Shown here piece by piece: positions 34,128 through 43,020 of a DNA stretch of 64,000 nucleotides. The position numbers and the translations under genes were made by a program. The first letter of the stretch is position 1; each line of letters opens with the position of its first letter. The notes under the pieces were generated by a model. The model was not told the DNA's origin. It was given only the letters and a program-made list of their open reading frames with translations, and ran no database searches. This DNA comes from an uncultured SAR116 cluster alpha proteobacterium (GTDB lineage: Bacteria; Pseudomonadota; Alphaproteobacteria; Puniceispirillales; Marisalimonadaceae): positions 22,191 through 86,190 of the forward strand of contig CACCZR010000001.1 of assembly GCA_902550555.1 (NCBI GenBank), given 5' to 3'.

Positions 34128-36248
34128 ATGAAATTTATAATTTTAATATTATCTCTTTTTCTTTTTTCAGTGTCTTCTTACTCCCAAGATAATACCAAAA
34201 GTAATGTTGAATTTACTAGTGATAGTTTGGAAGTTGATGAAAATCAAAATTTAATGATCGCCAAGGGAAATGTAGTCATTAAATCTGAAAAAGAAACAAT
34301 TAAAGCAGACATTGTTAAATATGATAAATCTTTAGACAAAGCAACTGCGTCTGGAAATATATCAATTATTAGTACTGATGGAACAATTATTGAGACCTCA
34401 GAAATAATTTTAACAAATGAATTTAAAGATATATTAGCATTAACCTTGTTTACTAAATTTAAAGATAATTCAAAATTAAAAGCATCAAAACTTTCAAAAA
34501 TATCAGATAGAAGTGTATTTTTTAATGGTGAATATACTCCATGTGATTGTGATTTTAAAAATGGAGAAAAACCAGTTTGGCAACTTAACTCAAGTGAAGT
34601 AACTCACGATAAATCAGAAAAAATGATTTATTTTAAAAATGTTGTATTAAAAATTATGGATTATCCTCTTTTTTATTTTCCATATTTGAGTACACCTGAT
34701 CCATCAGTCAGAAGGAAAAGTGGTTTTCTTATGCCTGCAATAGGTTATTCAAATAGAAACGGCTTAGAAACAACAATACCATATTACTTTACAACTGAAG
34801 ACGAAAGTTGGGATTCTACTTTTACTAACCACTTTAAGGGAAAAAATGGATATATAAACCAATTAAATGTCAGAAAAAAATATCCTTCTGTTTTCTTAGA
34901 AACAAATTTATTTCAAGGTCAAGTAGATACTAATAATGAAGATAAAGATAAAGTTTTTGCGGGAAATTTATATTTTGATGGGAAACTTGAAAGTAATTGG
35001 CATGTTAATGCTTCAGGAAAGTATTCAGATCAAGATACTTTTATGAGGAGATATAATTTTGACAGCTCAACAAATTATAAAAATTTTATAAAAACAAATA
35101 AAATTACAAATAATTCTTTTTCAGAAATTGAATGGTATAAATATACAAACCTAGAAGTTGATTCAAAAATTAATCAACCAAACCTTCAACCATCTATAAA
35201 ACATAAAGTATTTTTAAACGATAAAAATATTAACTCTGAAATATCTTTGAATGCTCATGAAATCAAGCATGATGAAGGCTATAATATTCAAAGATGGTCA
35301 AGCTCTGGAATATTAGAACATAAAGTTGATAATGAATTTATAGATTTGATATTAAGTGCAGAAACAGGACTTGATCTTTACGCTATTAAAAATAGACCAT
35401 CTTCAGATGTTAATGATAATAAATATCTAGATAGATTTTCATTAGGTGTAAGTGTTTTATCAAAAAAAGATTTTATTTTTAACATTAGTGAACATGATTT
35501 ACTAATGACACCAAAGGTACAGATCGTTTCAATGCATAGTACTAATAGAAAAAATGATGTTCCTAACAGAGACTCCTCAGATTATAGAATTGATCATGCT
35601 AATTTATTCTTAATTAATCAATACCAAGGCAGAGATAACATACAAACAAATCAAAGATTAAACTTTGGTATTGATAATGATCTGAATACAGATATAGGAT
35701 CTTTTTCACTTTTCATTGGACAAAGTCATAAAATTGGTGGAACAAACCAAAATATTGTAGATACTGATTCTAATCGACAATCAGACTTTATCACTGAAAT
35801 CCAATGGATAAACTCTAAAGAATTTAATTTGTCTTATAACGCACTGTTCGATCATCATAACTTAGAAACCAACTATACAAGTGTAAAATTATCAGGAGAG
35901 TATTCTAATTTTTACTATAATTTAATTCATAGGTCTGTTAACAAAAATCTAATAAGTGATAATTCTGATAGAGAAGAAATACAATTCTCTATTGGTAAAA
36001 AAATAGATAATTGGAAATTAAGTTACAATAATAAATATGATTTAAATGACAATAATGCAGAATTAATCGAAGAAGAAATTCTTTTAGATTATGTTGGTGA
36101 ATATATGTTCCAAGATTGTCTATCTTTAAAACTTAGTTATAAAAATAAAGATGGAGCACCTGACAGAGATATTCTACCAGAAAATTCAATTTTTTTAACT
36201 CTTAGTCTTAAAAACTTAGGAGATTATGGGCTTAATTCTTTATTTTAA
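34128..36248 (+). CDS. lptD: LPS assembly protein LptD
   Basis: Signal peptide, OstA-like N-domain (EFTSDSLEVDENQNLMIAKGNVVIKSEKETIKADIVKYDK), YFPYLSTPDPSVRRKSGFLMPAIGYSNRNGLETTIPYYF. Confidence 0.95.
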   Translation: MKFIILILSLFLFSVSSYSQDNTKSNVEFTSDSLEVDENQNLMIAKGNVVIKSEKETIKADIVKYDKSLDKATASGNISIISTDGTIIETSEIILTNEFKDILALTLFTKFKDNSKLKASKLSKISDRSVFFNGEYTPCDCDFKNGEKPVWQLNSSEVTHDKSEKMIYFKNVVLKIMDYPLFYFPYLSTPDPSVRRKSGFLMPAIGYSNRNGLETTIPYYFTTEDESWDSTFTNHFKGKNGYINQLNVRKKYPSVFLETNLFQGQVDTNNEDKDKVFAGNLYFDGKLESNWHVNASGKYSDQDTFMRRYNFDSSTNYKNFIKTNKITNNSFSEIEWYKYTNLEVDSKINQPNLQPSIKHKVFLNDKNINSEISLNAHEIKHDEGYNIQRWSSSGILEHKVDNEFIDLILSAETGLDLYAIKNRPSSDVNDNKYLDRFSLGVSVLSKKDFIFNISEHDLLMTPKVQIVSMHSTNRKNDVPNRDSSDYRIDHANLFLINQYQGRDNIQTNQRLNFGIDNDLNTDIGSFSLFIGQSHKIGGTNQNIVDTDSNRQSDFITEIQWINSKEFNLSYNALFDHHNLETNYTSVKLSGEYSNFYYNLIHRSVNKNLISDNSDREEIQFSIGKKIDNWKLSYNNKYDLNDNNAELIEEEILLDYVGEYMFQDCLSLKLSYKNKDGAPDRDILPENSIFLTLSLKNLGDYGLNSLF

Positions 36249-36626
36249 TTATTTCATTATTGATAATGCAGTTGGTGATAACTTATGTACAACTATAGTA
36301 TTCCTATCAATTAGTTTTTCAACTTTTGGAGCAATATTGTTTATCCATTCATCACTTTCATAAACATCTATATACAATTTTTGTTTATGATCTAAATTTT
36401 TAAACCTTCTGATCCATATATATAAATTTCTATTTTCTAAGGTCTTCATTTCACGTTTTCCATTACTTAGATGAAATCTATCAAAACTATTTTCTGTAAA
36501 ACTACCATGTATTATCATTCCTTTAGAAACTTGAAATGGAATGATAATATTTTCCATGAGTTTCAACCATTCAGTCATTTTTCCTGGAAAAACTTGATAT
36601 ATTCTTAATTCAAAAAATTCACTCAT
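36249..36626 (-). CDS. NIPSNAP-like family protein
   Basis: FFELRIYQVFPGKMTEWLKLMENIIIPFQVSKGM..., NRNLYIWIRRFKN. Confidence 0.75.
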   Translation of the reverse strand: MSEFFELRIYQVFPGKMTEWLKLMENIIIPFQVSKGMIIHGSFTENSFDRFHLSNGKREMKTLENRNLYIWIRRFKNLDHKQKLYIDVYESDEWINNIAPKVEKLIDRNTIVVHKLSPTALSIMK

Positions 36627-36718
36627 AAGTGATCCTCTATATAAACTTATTTATTAAATTTACAATTTTAACTTAAAAAATACAATTTTTTATATAAGAT
36701 AATATTAGGGAGTTAATT

Positions 36719-36907
36719 ATGGCAACTTATGAATGCAATAAATGTGGAATGTCTGTTAATGCTACATGCGGAAAATGTGATGAAAAACTGTTAAATGATA
36801 CGCTGGAAATTGAAAATGGTTCAGTGCAAATATCAAAATGTCCAAATGGACATGGAAAAATTAAATCACCTTTATGCTGTGGACAAGACATGACATGCAC
36901 TATATAG
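36719..36907 (+). CDS. small Cys-rich protein, putative desulforedoxin-like metal-binding fold
   Basis: 62 aa with CNKC, CGKC, KCPNGHGK and LCCGQDMTC. Confidence 0.8.
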   Translation: MATYECNKCGMSVNATCGKCDEKLLNDTLEIENGSVQISKCPNGHGKIKSPLCCGQDMTCTI

Positions 36908-36923
36908 AATTTTAAATTTTCTC

Positions 36924-37148
36924 ATGTCAGAAATTTTTGGTTTTTTGTTCTTTGGAATAATTATAATTTCTATAATTGTAATAGTTGTAAATTTTGTAAA
37001 TAAAAATCACAATAAAACTATAATTAAAGAAAAAAATCCGACCGATAATAAAATTAAAAAAGAACTCAATAAACTAAAAAAATTACATGAAGAGGGATTA
37101 ATTACAAAAAAAGTTTTAGAAGAAAAACAAAAGGAAATTTTAAAATAA
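36924..37148 (+). CDS. small membrane protein with C-terminal SHOCT-like domain
   Basis: N-terminal TM; LKKLHEEGLITKKVLEEKQKEIL. Confidence 0.75.
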   Translation: MSEIFGFLFFGIIIISIIVIVVNFVNKNHNKTIIKEKNPTDNKIKKELNKLKKLHEEGLITKKVLEEKQKEILK

Positions 37149-37347
37149 TATAAATTAAAAATTCAGTAAAAAACAAAATAACTATAATTAATTAAATATA
37201 CAGACTTTTTTAAATTTACCTAAAACTTCTTATAAAAAATTACTTAATTTTAAGTTGAAATCATCAATTAAAATTAAAAGTTAATACATACTTAATTTGT
37301 CTTTAGTCATAAAGAAGATATTAAAATTCTTGTTATTTTATAATCTT

Positions 37348-37378
37348 AGACTAAAATAAATAGTAATTATTTTAGTCT
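37348..37378. terminator. perfect 12-bp inverted repeat (AGACTAAAATAA / TTATTTTAGTCT), hairpin upstream of structured RNA
   Basis: Stem arms 37348-37359 and 37367-37378, 7-nt loop. Confidence 0.6.
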
Positions 37379-37412
37379 TTAAAATAATTTAATTTTAGAA
37401 AGGAGGTGGTCC

Positions 37413-37460
37413 ATGTCTAATATAATTTTATTCGTTACCACTTCCTATAGTCAAATATAG
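37413..37460 (+). CDS. putative short ORF MSNIILFVTTSYSQI
   Basis: ATG after AAAGGAGGTGGTCC; TAG at 37458-37460. Confidence 0.4.
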   Translation: MSNIILFVTTSYSQI

Positions 37461-37482
37461 GAAAGTGCAAAATTAAAATTAA

Positions 37483-37508
37483 AATGGGGAATTTATTCCC
37501 CATTATTT
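37483..37508 (+). terminator. intrinsic terminator-like hairpin
   Basis: AATGGGGAA ttta TTCCCCATT ATTTT. Confidence 0.75.
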
Positions 37509-37518
37509 TGAATATTAA

Positions 37519-37902
37519 ATGATAGATACTTTTCAAGAATTAAAACTTAAAATACTAAAATTTAATTTAAACCAAAATTGGACTTTACCTAACGAAATAT
37601 GGAACGAAGAAATTCCCCATGATTATATGTATGAAGATACTTATTTACAATTGAGTTTTGTTTTTAATACCTTTACAGAAAATGAATTGTTACAATTAAT
37701 TAAACTTACAAATGATGAAACAATTAATGGTATAAATGAAAATTTACTTATTGAAATAAATAATTATGTCAAAAGCTGCGTAGATTTTATTAACTATGAA
37801 ATTAAAGGTGAAACGGAAAAATATTTTCAAAAGTTTAAAAATAATTCATGTTTTTCTTATGAAAAAAAAATTAAAATGTATTTAAATTCTATTCGTCTCT
37901 AG
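37519..37902 (+). CDS. hypothetical protein
   Basis: 127-aa ORF, no recognised family. Confidence 0.6.
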   Translation: MIDTFQELKLKILKFNLNQNWTLPNEIWNEEIPHDYMYEDTYLQLSFVFNTFTENELLQLIKLTNDETINGINENLLIEINNYVKSCVDFINYEIKGETEKYFQKFKNNSCFSYEKKIKMYLNSIRL

Positions 37903-38107
37903 TCTTTTTTATCCAGAAAGTAATTTCTCTAAAACAAACATAATTAAAAATCAAAATTGGCATCAAATATACAATTGATACTAATACGACTAAAACTAAT
38001 TCATCTACTGTGGCACTTTTTTTTTCAAAAATTAATAAGTAAAATGATATTATTATACAAAAAAAACTCACTAAAGATATTATTCTGCTTAATTTAAATA
38101 AATTCAT
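37889..38107 (-). CDS. small membrane protein, hypothetical
   Basis: 72 aa, two predicted TM segments. Confidence 0.55.
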   Translation of the reverse strand: MNLFKLSRIISLVSFFCIIISFYLLIFEKKSATVDELVLVVLVSIVYLMPILIFNYVCFREITFWIKKTRDE

Positions 38108-38183
38108 TTTAATTTTATAAAAATTTATAATTATAATATATAGTTTTTAATAATTTTAAATTAAAAAAGATGTTTAATTATTT

Positions 38184-38981
38184 ATGAAAAAAACTTTTGT
38201 TTCTAATAAACCTAAAATAAGCATCAAATATGATGGGACAGGCGATCTATTAATTTTTTTACATGGAATTGGTGGAAATAAAGATAATTGGGATTTAAAT
38301 TTTCCTATACTATCAAAACATTTTTTGTGTGTTGCATGGGACGCCCGTGGTTATGGTGAAAGTGAAGATTATAAAGGTGAACTTTTTTTCGACGATGTCA
38401 TAAATGATTTACTAAGTATCTATAAATATTTTGATAAAAATAATGCACATATTATCGGTTTGTCTATGGGCGGGCAAATTGCATGTTTATTTTATGAAAA
38501 ACATCCTGAAAAAGTTAAATCTATGGTACTATGTGATACTCATTTCGGTTTAGGAAATTTGGGAAAAGATGAAATAGACAAATTTATTAATAGTAGAAAA
38601 AAACCTCTTTTAGAAGGATTACAACCTAAAGATATTGCCCTCCCAGTAACAAATTCCTTAGTAGGTAATTTAAATAATGAACCTGCTATCGAAGAATTAG
38701 TCAATTCTATGAGTAAATTACACAAAGAAAGCTATTTAAAAACTATAGAAGCTTCTATGTCTACTTTTCATGACCATATCTTTCCAAAAATTGATGTTCC
38801 AACTTTAATTTTAGTTGGAGAGAAAGATACATTAACACCACCATCAATGGCATTTGAAATTCACAAATTAATTAAAAATAGTAAATTTTCAATGATTGAA
38901 GAAGCTGGTCATCTTATTAATATCGAGAATCCAAAAGCTTTTAATTATAGAATATTACAATTTTTAAAAGAAGTTAATTAG
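38184..38981 (+). CDS. alpha/beta hydrolase
   Basis: FLHGIGGNKDNWD, WDARGYGESEDY, GLSMGGQIACLFYEKHPEKV, LVGEKDTLTPP, EEAGHLINIENP. Confidence 0.93.
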   Translation: MKKTFVSNKPKISIKYDGTGDLLIFLHGIGGNKDNWDLNFPILSKHFLCVAWDARGYGESEDYKGELFFDDVINDLLSIYKYFDKNNAHIIGLSMGGQIACLFYEKHPEKVKSMVLCDTHFGLGNLGKDEIDKFINSRKKPLLEGLQPKDIALPVTNSLVGNLNNEPAIEELVNSMSKLHKESYLKTIEASMSTFHDHIFPKIDVPTLILVGEKDTLTPPSMAFEIHKLIKNSKFSMIEEAGHLINIENPKAFNYRILQFLKEVN

Positions 38982-39024
38982 TGTTATAAATAGATACAAT
39001 TTAAAATGATAAAGTTTTATTTAT

Positions 39025-39486
39025 TTACCCTAATTTACAGTACTTAAACAAATTATTATCTTTTTCATATTCTCTAAATCTATATTTTGGATTATCAATT
39101 AAATAACCCTTATTATCTAAAAGTTTTTTTTTACCTTCATCTTCAGTATTAAATCTACCCTCTTCTACATACACTCTCCCTTCACCTATGCCCAAAAAAA
39201 TATCTATTGGTTTTTCTTCACAAATATATTCACCAAATACATCTTTTTTCATTGGTTTACACTCCCAAACATAAACTTCACTTCCATTTTGACTTCTTTC
39301 ATAAAGAAAAATATCATTTTCCAAAAATTCACCTTTTACAATTTTCTCCTTAAAAATATCAATGCTTCCTATATCTTTTAAAATCAACTCTTCATCACAT
39401 TTAATAATTTTTGTAAGATATTTTTGTTTTTTTGTTAGATATACTAAACAACAATGAGGTACATATCTTTGACTCATAAATCCCAT
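39025..39486 (-). CDS. hypothetical protein
   Basis: 153-aa ORF, no recognised family. Confidence 0.65.
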   Translation of the reverse strand: MGFMSQRYVPHCCLVYLTKKQKYLTKIIKCDEELILKDIGSIDIFKEKIVKGEFLENDIFLYERSQNGSEVYVWECKPMKKDVFGEYICEEKPIDIFLGIGEGRVYVEEGRFNTEDEGKKKLLDNKGYLIDNPKYRFREYEKDNNLFKYCKLG

Positions 39487-39657
39487 AAAATGTCCTTTAT
39501 TCCATAGATTTTAATTTTCTTTTATAAAACTTTAAAAATTTATGTTTAGAGTTTAAACAAAATTTAAAATTCCTGATTAAATTTTATTCAATTAGTAAAC
39601 TTCACACAAACATAAAAACTTAGTCTTCACTAAATCAATAACTTTTCTTATAAGGGT

Positions 39658-39933
39658 ATGACAGGAGAAAATATGTCTATTAAAATAACATTAATTGAAA
39701 ATCACATAAATAGAAATTTTAAACAATACAATATTGATGACTTTACCATTAAAGAAAATTTTGGATCAATTGAGAATTTTAAAACAATTTTAAGTAAGAA
39801 AAGATCAAAAGAGGATGAAGCTAACTTAATAGCTTTTTTGAATGAAATTAGACCAATAAATAAAATAATTGATATGAGAAAAAATAATCATAAAACAACT
39901 ATTCATAAAGGATACGTTACAAGCTCAAATTGA
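39658..39933 (+). CDS. hypothetical protein
   Basis: 91-aa ORF; upstream purine-rich SD-like AGGAGA; true start may be internal ATG (MSIKITL...). Confidence 0.55.
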   Translation: MTGENMSIKITLIENHINRNFKQYNIDDFTIKENFGSIENFKTILSKKRSKEDEANLIAFLNEIRPINKIIDMRKNNHKTTIHKGYVTSSN

Positions 39934-40100
39934 TTTATTAAAATTGTTTTCAAATTTTTAAAACTTTTTTTAAATGCGTCTGAATTTATTCGACTCTGAC
40001 TGATTATTTCGTCAAGGAGGTAGTTCCAAAAAATAAATCCTGTCATATAGTAGATTTTGATCTTTTGGAGATAATTTTAGATTTAAAAAAAAATATAAGA

Positions 40101-41171
40101 TTAATTGATACTTCTTAAATAATTAACTGCATTATTTTTTTTATAAAAGTTTTTTAGTGGAACAATATATTTTTTGTCATCATTAAAAGAGAATAGTCCG
40201 TAGATATTATAACTCATATCCCATCCTATTGAACCTCCACTATAATCACCAACGGAAATTAAAAAAGATGCCTCACATTTTCCAAAGATATGAGGTGCAA
40301 GATTTTTACAATTTTTGAGAGGTATCTTAGATAAGATAGTATAAGAATATTCTGTACAAGAAGACTTAGTTGAACAAATTTTATTATGAATAGATTTATT
40401 AATTATTTTTGGATCAACATTAGTTGTTTTAACTATACCACCACCTCTTAAATTACCTTTAAAACAATCTTTTAGTGATGCTGCTAGATAAATTTTTTCA
40501 TCCCACGAGGTATTGATAGGTTCTAGATTAGGTATTTCCTTACCTAAAAATTTTCCTGGATTATTTAAAAAATCATTATAATTTTTGATGTCGAACTTTT
40601 CTGAAAATTCTTCATAATTATCACCAGAAATCCATTTGGTTGAGAAACATTGAGGTGGGATAATCTTTTCAGATACTTTCCAACCAATAGGTAATTTTTT
40701 TTCTGAAATTATTTCTTTTTTTGCACCCAAAATTGAAAAAATATACCATTTATTTTTATCTTTATCTTTGTTGAACCATATAGATCCGTTATCAAGCATA
40801 AATCCTCGCCATCCAACCGGCGAACAAGGAGATTTGCTTTCAAGTAAACTATTTCGCCATTTGTCAGAAAAAATATCAGAGAACTTCTTATTATTTACAA
40901 AGTCTTTTCTTGGACCAGAAGTTAATTCTCCTTCAACAAGATTAAATATACTTTTAAGGTTTTTTTCTTTAACTAATTTTTTGATAGTTTCACCAAAGTT
41001 ATATGCTTCTTCGGGATCGTAGTAATTCTTCCAAAATTCTGCATACTTTCTATCTTTTTCTACACAGTTTAAAGCACTTTTTTCTTTACTCAAAGTTAAG
41101 GAAGAATTTAAGCAAAACATAATTGTAAGAATTAGAATATATATATTTTTCATAATCGTACTCCAATACAA
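40101..41171 (-). CDS. secreted hypothetical protein, Cys-containing
   Basis: Signal peptide MKNIYILILTIMFCLNSSLTLS; no recognised family. Confidence 0.75.
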   Translation of the reverse strand: MYWSTIMKNIYILILTIMFCLNSSLTLSKEKSALNCVEKDRKYAEFWKNYYDPEEAYNFGETIKKLVKEKNLKSIFNLVEGELTSGPRKDFVNNKKFSDIFSDKWRNSLLESKSPCSPVGWRGFMLDNGSIWFNKDKDKNKWYIFSILGAKKEIISEKKLPIGWKVSEKIIPPQCFSTKWISGDNYEEFSEKFDIKNYNDFLNNPGKFLGKEIPNLEPINTSWDEKIYLAASLKDCFKGNLRGGGIVKTTNVDPKIINKSIHNKICSTKSSCTEYSYTILSKIPLKNCKNLAPHIFGKCEASFLISVGDYSGGSIGWDMSYNIYGLFSFNDDKKYIVPLKNFYKKNNAVNYLRSIN

Positions 41172-41236
41172 ATTATTATTATTAGTAAAAAAATTTGATC
41201 TTTCAACTATGGTAAATATTAAATACCCCCTTGCCG

Positions 41237-41256
41237 AACTATTCCACGGTAACGGA
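41237..41256 (-). repeat. glmS 3'-end repeat copy 1 (putative att site)
   Basis: aactattccacggtaacgga; minus strand TCC GTT ACC GTG GAA TAG = SVTVE*. Confidence 0.85.
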
Positions 41257-41368
41257 ATGGATTCAAAGTTACTATATTTATATAAATTTATAAAATTTAA
41301 TTTTTATTTAAAAATTTTACTTCAAAAAAATATTTAACAAATATACCTAACTTAGTTAGAATTGAGAG

Positions 41369-41707
41369 ATGAAAAGTATATTTGTTTCATTAATCTTATT
41401 ATTTTTTTTATCAAGTTGTACTTCTAAATTAGATCATGAGAAAACTTTAAACTCATGGATAGGTTCTAAAGAAAGTACATTAGTTGAACAATGGGGAACT
41501 CCATCGAATTTTTATAAAACTGATGATGGTAAAAAGTTTTTAACTTGGAAAAATAGTTCACAATATTTGATAGGTGGTGGATATAATTATGGATATGGAT
41601 ATAACTATCCATACTTAGTAACTTCTAACTGTGATATTACGATGATAATTGAAAAAGGAATAGTTACTTCTTGGAGATATAAAGGAAATAACTGTTACGA
41701 TTATTAA
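41369..41707 (+). CDS. lipoprotein, hypothetical (SmpA/OmlA-like flavour)
   Basis: Lipobox LLFFLSSC; GSKESTLVEQWGTPSNFYKTDDGKKFLTW; GYNYGYGYNYPY tract. Confidence 0.75.
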   Translation: MKSIFVSLILLFFLSSCTSKLDHEKTLNSWIGSKESTLVEQWGTPSNFYKTDDGKKFLTWKNSSQYLIGGGYNYGYGYNYPYLVTSNCDITMIIEKGIVTSWRYKGNNCYDY

Positions 41708-41719
41708 AACAAACCTTAA

Positions 41720-42115
41720 TCAGTTTGTTTGAGTAATTTTAAATAAACTTCCATATTTTGTATCAACTGATGGTTCAATTATAAATTTATAAATTTTACC
41801 CTTAGTTGTGTTAATTACTAATGGATATTTCCCTGGACTTAAAAAACCTTCAACTTTAATTGTAGTTTTTCCATCTGTAGGTAAATCATAATAAAAACTA
41901 CTTCCATTAGTTAATTTTGTTAAAACTTGTCCATTAACTTCAATAAGAACATCTACACCAAGAAATAAAAACTTTTCTTTTCTATCAAAAATTAATCTTA
42001 CGTTATCTTTTCCAACTGTTTTTTCATCATAAAAACTTTTAGGAATATTACTTGTAGTTACACAGGAAAATAAAAAGAATAGAGGTAGTAATAATATTAT
42101 AAATTTTTTTTTCAT
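41720..42115 (-). CDS. lipoprotein, hypothetical
   Basis: Lipobox LFFLFSC; DUF2846-like appearance. Confidence 0.75.
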   Translation of the reverse strand: MKKKFIILLLPLFFLFSCVTTSNIPKSFYDEKTVGKDNVRLIFDRKEKFLFLGVDVLIEVNGQVLTKLTNGSSFYYDLPTDGKTTIKVEGFLSPGKYPLVINTTKGKIYKFIIEPSVDTKYGSLFKITQTN

Positions 42116-42595
42116 TTAAATTTTGTTTTCCAATGTTTTTTGTTTATAAAGATTTTCATATTTTCCTTTTACATCTTTCATTTTTTTTTTAAAAACTTCT
42201 TTTGAATAAACTTTACATTGATATATTCCAATAAGTTTTGTATGAGAAATTTCTTTAAGTTTTAAAGTTTTTCTATCTAACTCATATCTTAAATCTATAG
42301 TTCCCCAATCAATTTTTTTTGAATTTGTAATAAAATCTATTGGAGAATCCCTTTTTATTAAAAATTCGTCATTTTTCATATATATATAATTAAAAACGAC
42401 TTTGTTATCATTGAAAACAAATCCTATTTGTAATGTGAGAAGATTTCCATCTTTATCTCTTACGTTTTTATCTATAAATTCATCTTTTAATTTACCATCT
42501 TCGTATTTACAGACTATTCCTTTCCCATTTGGATTTCCAAAAGAAGGAAATGTTTGAAGTAATAATACTAATATAATGAGTAGTATCTTTTTCAT
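42116..42595 (-). CDS. secreted hypothetical protein
   Basis: Signal peptide MKKILLIILVLLLQTFPSFG. Confidence 0.7.
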   Translation of the reverse strand: MKKILLIILVLLLQTFPSFGNPNGKGIVCKYEDGKLKDEFIDKNVRDKDGNLLTLQIGFVFNDNKVVFNYIYMKNDEFLIKRDSPIDFITNSKKIDWGTIDLRYELDRKTLKLKEISHTKLIGIYQCKVYSKEVFKKKMKDVKGKYENLYKQKTLENKI

Positions 42596-42966
42596 TTAAA
42601 TCTTATTAAATTCATCATTTCTGAAGAGGGGATTTGAGTATAAAATTTACCTCCACCAAATATTGACATAATTGGGTAAGTTTCTATTGGTGTTAAATCG
42701 ACCTTTACAGTTCCATTTCTACTATTCTTAGAAAAAAAAACGTCAGTTTCTACTTTTTGTCCAAGAAATGTAAAAGTAAGAGGTAGATTTATCCCATCTA
42801 TTTTAATATTTTGGTAACCATTTTTTTCAAACATTTCTAAAACAGAATCTTTGACAGTTTGTTCATTATGTTGATGTTGTTGATAACCAACATAACCAAT
42901 AAAGATAATTAAAATTATAATTATAAATCTCATCAAGATATTATAACGAATAAAGAACAAAAACAA
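42592..42966 (-). CDS. hypothetical protein with N-terminal TM
   Basis: MRFIIIILIIFIGYVGYQQ; overlaps start of downstream ORF. Confidence 0.65.
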   Translation of the reverse strand: MFLFFIRYNILMRFIIIILIIFIGYVGYQQHQHNEQTVKDSVLEMFEKNGYQNIKIDGINLPLTFTFLGQKVETDVFFSKNSRNGTVKVDLTPIETYPIMSIFGGGKFYTQIPSSEMMNLIRFK

Positions 42967-43020
42967 AAATAATACTTACTCCAATCATCATCAAAAACTT
43001 CTTATAGACTTCCCACATTA

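Larger units (their letters stand above)
37395..37510 (+). ncRNA. putative structured RNA / leader: strong SD, 15-codon ORF, competing stems, terminator hairpin
   Basis: GAAAGGAGGTGGTCCATG; stem 37402-37410/37437-37445 competes with CACTTCCTATA(gtcaaa)TATAGGAAAGTG; followed by AATGGGGAA-ttta-TTCCCCATT. Confidence 0.6.

Noticed and set aside
40101-41236. A third complete element left of repeat 1
   Set aside because: No matching glmS-end repeat found to the left by eye and no HTH gene next to repeat 1 (frame stops after YRGIVRQGGI*); could be a decayed element but not supportable.
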